DNA from: Ornithinibacillus sp047228935
Lineage (GTDB): Bacteria; Bacillota; Bacilli; Bacillales; Amphibacillaceae
Direction of reading: 5' to 3'
Length of the DNA: 64,000 nt
Assembly: GCF_047228935.1 (NCBI RefSeq)
Contig: NZ_JBFEGG010000002.1
Span: forward strand, 558,001-622,000
Positions 61,251-64,000 of this stretch are shown in pieces; position 1 is the stretch's first letter, and every line of letters begins with the position of its first letter. Made by a program: the position numbers and the translations under genes. Under the pieces are notes generated by a model. It was not told the DNA's origin. It worked only from the letters and a program-made list of their open reading frames with translations, and made no database searches.

Positions 61251-63220
61251 TCTACTTCGCTCCCCTCGTAGTATTCATCTAATATATCTTTTAAACGTGA
61301 TTCTGCTTCTTCAATTGTTGTATTTTCTAATTGGGTAGCAGCATTCGTCAAATGCCCTCCACCATTCATCTGTTCCATAATAATCTGGACATTAATTTCA
61401 CCTAATGAACGAGCACTAATACCGATTTTTCCATCACTACGCTCCGCGATAACGAATGATGCGGAAATTCCCGTCATCGTGAGTAACGTATCTGCGGTTT
61501 GCGCAATTAATACCGGTCCATGGACATCATTTGGATCTGCCTTTGTAATCGCAATGGAATTACGATAAATTTCAGTTCGTTCTATTAATTTACTACGCTT
61601 CACATATAAATCCAAGTCTTCTTTTAAGAACTGTTGAACAAGCACAGTGTCCGCACCCTTCGCACGCAGATACGATGCGGCATCAAATGTTCTTGAACCA
61701 GTACGTAATGTAAAGCTCTTCGTATCCACCGTGATACCGGCAAGAAGCGCTGTCGCCTCCAGCATTTTAAGCTTTTCTCCTTTAGGCTGGTACTCTAGTA
61801 ATTCGGTAACCAATTCCGCCGTAGAGGACGCATATGGCTCCATATACACTAATGTTGGATTATCAATAAATTCCTCGGCACGTCTATGATGGTCAATGAC
61901 CACTTTATATTCCGACCTACTTAATAAACGTTTACTTACAACCATTGACGGCTTATGCGTATCTACAATTACAATTAAACTTCTACTTGTAATGAGATCC
62001 TCCGCCGTATCCGGATCAACAAAATGCTCCCATAATTTCGGCTCTGCTTTAATGGCGGAAACTAAACGATTTACTCCTGTACTTACATCTTCCGGATCAA
62101 ATACGATATAGCCATCCACACCATTTGTTTGGGCAATATTTAATATTCCAATCGCAGAACCTATCGAGTCCATATCTGGCGCTTGGTGCCCCATAATAAT
62201 GACCCGGTCACTCGCTTTAACAAGATCCCTTAACGCATGGGAAATGACCCTTGCTCTGACACGCGTTCGTTTTTCCATTGGGTTCGTTTTTCCACCATAG
62301 AAACGGACTTTACCAGAATCGTCCTTAATCGCAACCTGATCACCACCGCGACCAAGTGCAAGGTCTAAACTAGATTGTGCTAATGTCCCTAACTCCGGTA
62401 ATGGTGCGTTACCTACCCCTACACCAATACTTAATGTGATTGGAATATCTAACTCGGAATTAAGCTCATGCATTTCATCTAATATATCGAATTTCGTTTG
62501 TTCTAACTGTTTTAAAATCTCTTTCGTACCGACAGCTAAGAAGCGGTCTTGAGAAGTTCTCTTCAAATATAAGCCATTATCATGTGACCATTGATTTAAA
62601 AAGGCAGTCACTTCCGAATTTAGCTGACTTTTAATCGTATCGTCCATGTTTTGCGTAATTTCATCGTAATTATCGAGAAAAATAATAAATAATACCGTTT
62701 GCTCATTTTGATATAACGTTTCAAGCTCTGCTTGTTCCGTACGGTCAAACAAATAGATTAATCGTTCCTCCCTACGGATAATTGCTTGAAATTCAAATTC
62801 ATCAAGTTTAATACGAACTTCATCATTATTTTCTTTAATCATCGGTATCAATTCTTCTGAAATAGCATTTAATGACTCGCCAACGATCGTATCCTCTTCG
62901 GCAAATTGATTCATATATTGGTTCGTCCACTCAACCGTATATTCATCACTATATAAAATAATCCCGATTGGCATTTCTAGTAATGCCTCTTCTCCTACCT
63001 TTTTAACTCGGTAGGATAACGTGGAGATATATTGCTCTGTCTCATCGGATAATTTTCTTTCAATCTGGATGGTATAATAAAACGACACAACTAAAAGTAC
63101 TGTCATAATAATTCCAAGGATCCATTCATAATACCAAATGACCCCAAGGAGGATGACAGATACAGCATAAATTAGCCATAAATGCTTACTAAGCTTTGGT
63201 CGTTTCAACTTATCTGACAT
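61247..63220 (-). CDS. gdpP: Cyclic-di-AMP phosphodiesterase GdpP
   Basis: 657 residues. Two membrane helices (12-50), a PAS domain (about 80-155), a degenerate GGDEF domain (170-300) and a DHH/DHHA1 phosphodiesterase: MGHQAPDMDSIGSA, VDTHKPS, VIDHHRRAEEF and GGGHLTNAATQ. It hydrolyses c-di-AMP and so affects wall stress and potassium balance. Length matches YybT/GdpP. The yybS-gdpP-rplI-dnaB order is the standard Bacillus arrangement. Confidence 0.95.
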   Translation of the reverse strand: MSDKLKRPKLSKHLWLIYAVSVILLGVIWYYEWILGIIMTVLLVVSFYYTIQIERKLSDETEQYISTLSYRVKKVGEEALLEMPIGIILYSDEYTVEWTNQYMNQFAEEDTIVGESLNAISEELIPMIKENNDEVRIKLDEFEFQAIIRREERLIYLFDRTEQAELETLYQNEQTVLFIIFLDNYDEITQNMDDTIKSQLNSEVTAFLNQWSHDNGLYLKRTSQDRFLAVGTKEILKQLEQTKFDILDEMHELNSELDIPITLSIGVGVGNAPLPELGTLAQSSLDLALGRGGDQVAIKDDSGKVRFYGGKTNPMEKRTRVRARVISHALRDLVKASDRVIIMGHQAPDMDSIGSAIGILNIAQTNGVDGYIVFDPEDVSTGVNRLVSAIKAEPKLWEHFVDPDTAEDLITSRSLIVIVDTHKPSMVVSKRLLSRSEYKVVIDHHRRAEEFIDNPTLVYMEPYASSTAELVTELLEYQPKGEKLKMLEATALLAGITVDTKSFTLRTGSRTFDAASYLRAKGADTVLVQQFLKEDLDLYVKRSKLIERTEIYRNSIAITKADPNDVHGPVLIAQTADTLLTMTGISASFVIAERSDGKIGISARSLGEINVQIIMEQMNGGGHLTNAATQLENTTIEEAESRLKDILDEYYEGSEVE

Positions 63221-63266
63221 GTTAAATTCAGCTCCTATTAATGAGCGCTAGTATAGTACATAACTC

Positions 63267-64000
63267 CTATTTTACCATACGATCTCTAAGTCCAAACCCT
63301 AAATCAATTATACCTAAGATTCGTACTAATGGAAGCAGGAATGGTGCAAAGAAGATAGTTAATACCATCACTACGATTGGGATGGCAATCGATATATTTT
63401 TACGATGGGAAATAAAGAAGATAAATGACAGTCCTTGAATTGCCATTAATAATCCCGTAAGCATGATTACATTTTGTAACGCGATATATATACCGTTTGG
63501 CTCTTCTTGGAAAAGCGTTATAATCATTGCTAATAAATAGATCCATAATATAGAGACCGGAAAACGTAAATTTCGAAACTTTGGAAACCGTAACTTCTGT
63601 TTATCGATTTTGTTTATTACTTTATAACTAATCCACTGATTTAGGATAGCAAGTAAAATTGCAATTACTACGATAAACACCGGCACTAACTGTTTAAACA
63701 GTTCAATTTGTTGTTCTATTATACTAAACTCTTCTTCAACCTCTTGCCCCATTCCAAATTGCTCAACCATATCCTTCATCTGTATCAGTAATTCATCGGT
63801 TTGTTGACTGAATTCATCTAATAAGTTGATGTCTAGAACATAAAAAATAAATAATAAGGAAAATACGATTCCGACCGCATACCCAATTGTCCCTCTAGCC
63901 CATGTTTCATATGGAGCAAGTTCCCGATGGATACTTGAACCTATTACAATTCCACCAAGTCCTGCAAGTACCGCTGCAGGAGCCGCATAAATGGTTGCAA
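63267..64000 (-). CDS. yybS: YybS-family (DUF2232) membrane protein, N-terminus beyond the window
   Basis: The minus-strand frame is open to the right edge, so the first part is missing. Visible are several membrane helices (HRELAPYETWARGTIGYAVGIVFSLLFIFYVL, then VPVFIVVIAILLAILNQWISYKV, SILWIYLLAMIITLF and two more) with an amphipathic loop (LDEFSQQTDELLIQMKDMVEQ). This is the DUF2232/YybS pattern, an uncharacterised membrane protein next to gdpP. Stop at 63267, 46 bp before gdpP starts. Confidence 0.85.
   Translation of the reverse strand, partial: ATIYAAPAAVLAGLGGIVIGSSIHRELAPYETWARGTIGYAVGIVFSLLFIFYVLDINLLDEFSQQTDELLIQMKDMVEQFGMGQEVEEEFSIIEQQIELFKQLVPVFIVVIAILLAILNQWISYKVINKIDKQKLRFPKFRNLRFPVSILWIYLLAMIITLFQEEPNGIYIALQNVIMLTGLLMAIQGLSFIFFISHRKNISIAIPIVVMVLTIFFAPFLLPLVRILGIIDLGFGLRDRMVK

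Overview
This is chromosomal DNA from an AT-rich, low-GC Gram-positive endospore former, most likely a member of the Bacillaceae of the Oceanobacillus/Virgibacillus kind; the genus is an inference. Two things support this. The right-hand third carries the oriC-proximal block known from Bacillus: yybS-gdpP-rplI-dnaB helicase, purA, an M23 hydrolase, walR-walK-walH-walI-walJ and htrA. Spore genes (spoVAC/AD/AE, cwlJ, CotF-like coat proteins) also recur in the window.

Layout. 1-10.8 kb: accessory genes, including an SGNH hydrolase end, DUF6157, two VOC proteins, several GNAT acetyltransferases, a histidine phosphatase, two lipoproteins (one with TPRs), and an AraC/GyrI-like regulator operon with an N-terminal frameshift. 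11.0-12.1 kb: an IS21 istA gene cut off by a 38-bp Tn3-family terminal repeat of the Tn1546 type at 12080-12117. 12.1-34.9 kb: a decayed, nested transposon landscape. It holds DUF421 and CBO0543 membrane proteins, cardiolipin synthase, cwlJ and the C-terminal half of a Tn3 transposase. That half is split by a complete Tn554-like element (tnpA-tnpB-tnpC plus one YrvL-like cargo gene). Then come a second, different 38-bp Tn3 end (22541-22578), acidic repeat lipoproteins, CotF-like coat genes and a spoVA operon of the mobile type (DUF1657, YhcN/YlaJ lipoprotein, SpoVAC, SpoVAD, SpoVAE, DUF1657, DUF421-DUF1657 fusion) behind a good sigma-G promoter. After several gene relics the region ends with the N-terminal half of a Tn3 transposase and a broken resolvase around a res-like site. 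35-39 kb: a molybdenum oxidoreductase relic, a manganese catalase with a DUF2642 protein, and a MazE-like antitoxin with a truncated Doc toxin.

39-46.7 kb: an MFS transporter and a ROK repressor that share a 24-bp operator, a phosphotransferase, DinB, an alpha/beta hydrolase, an ABC exporter and DoxX. 46.7-64 kb: the conserved core. A cluster of DnaA boxes lies next to htrA. A NERD protein and a 51-bp minisatellite lie between htrA and walJ. A WalR box precedes the M23 hydrolase, PurR boxes precede purA, and a 119-bp palindromic repeat lies between purA and dnaB.

How the parts work together: the island genes point to spore properties. SpoVA proteins move dipicolinic acid, CwlJ hydrolyses cortex during germination, and cardiolipin synthase, DUF421 proteins, coat proteins and Mn-catalase act on membrane or coat. 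From memory this resembles the Tn1546-like spoVA2mob transposon linked to high spore heat resistance in Bacillus subtilis. Here the transposition genes are all broken while most cargo is intact, so the island looks fixed in the chromosome.
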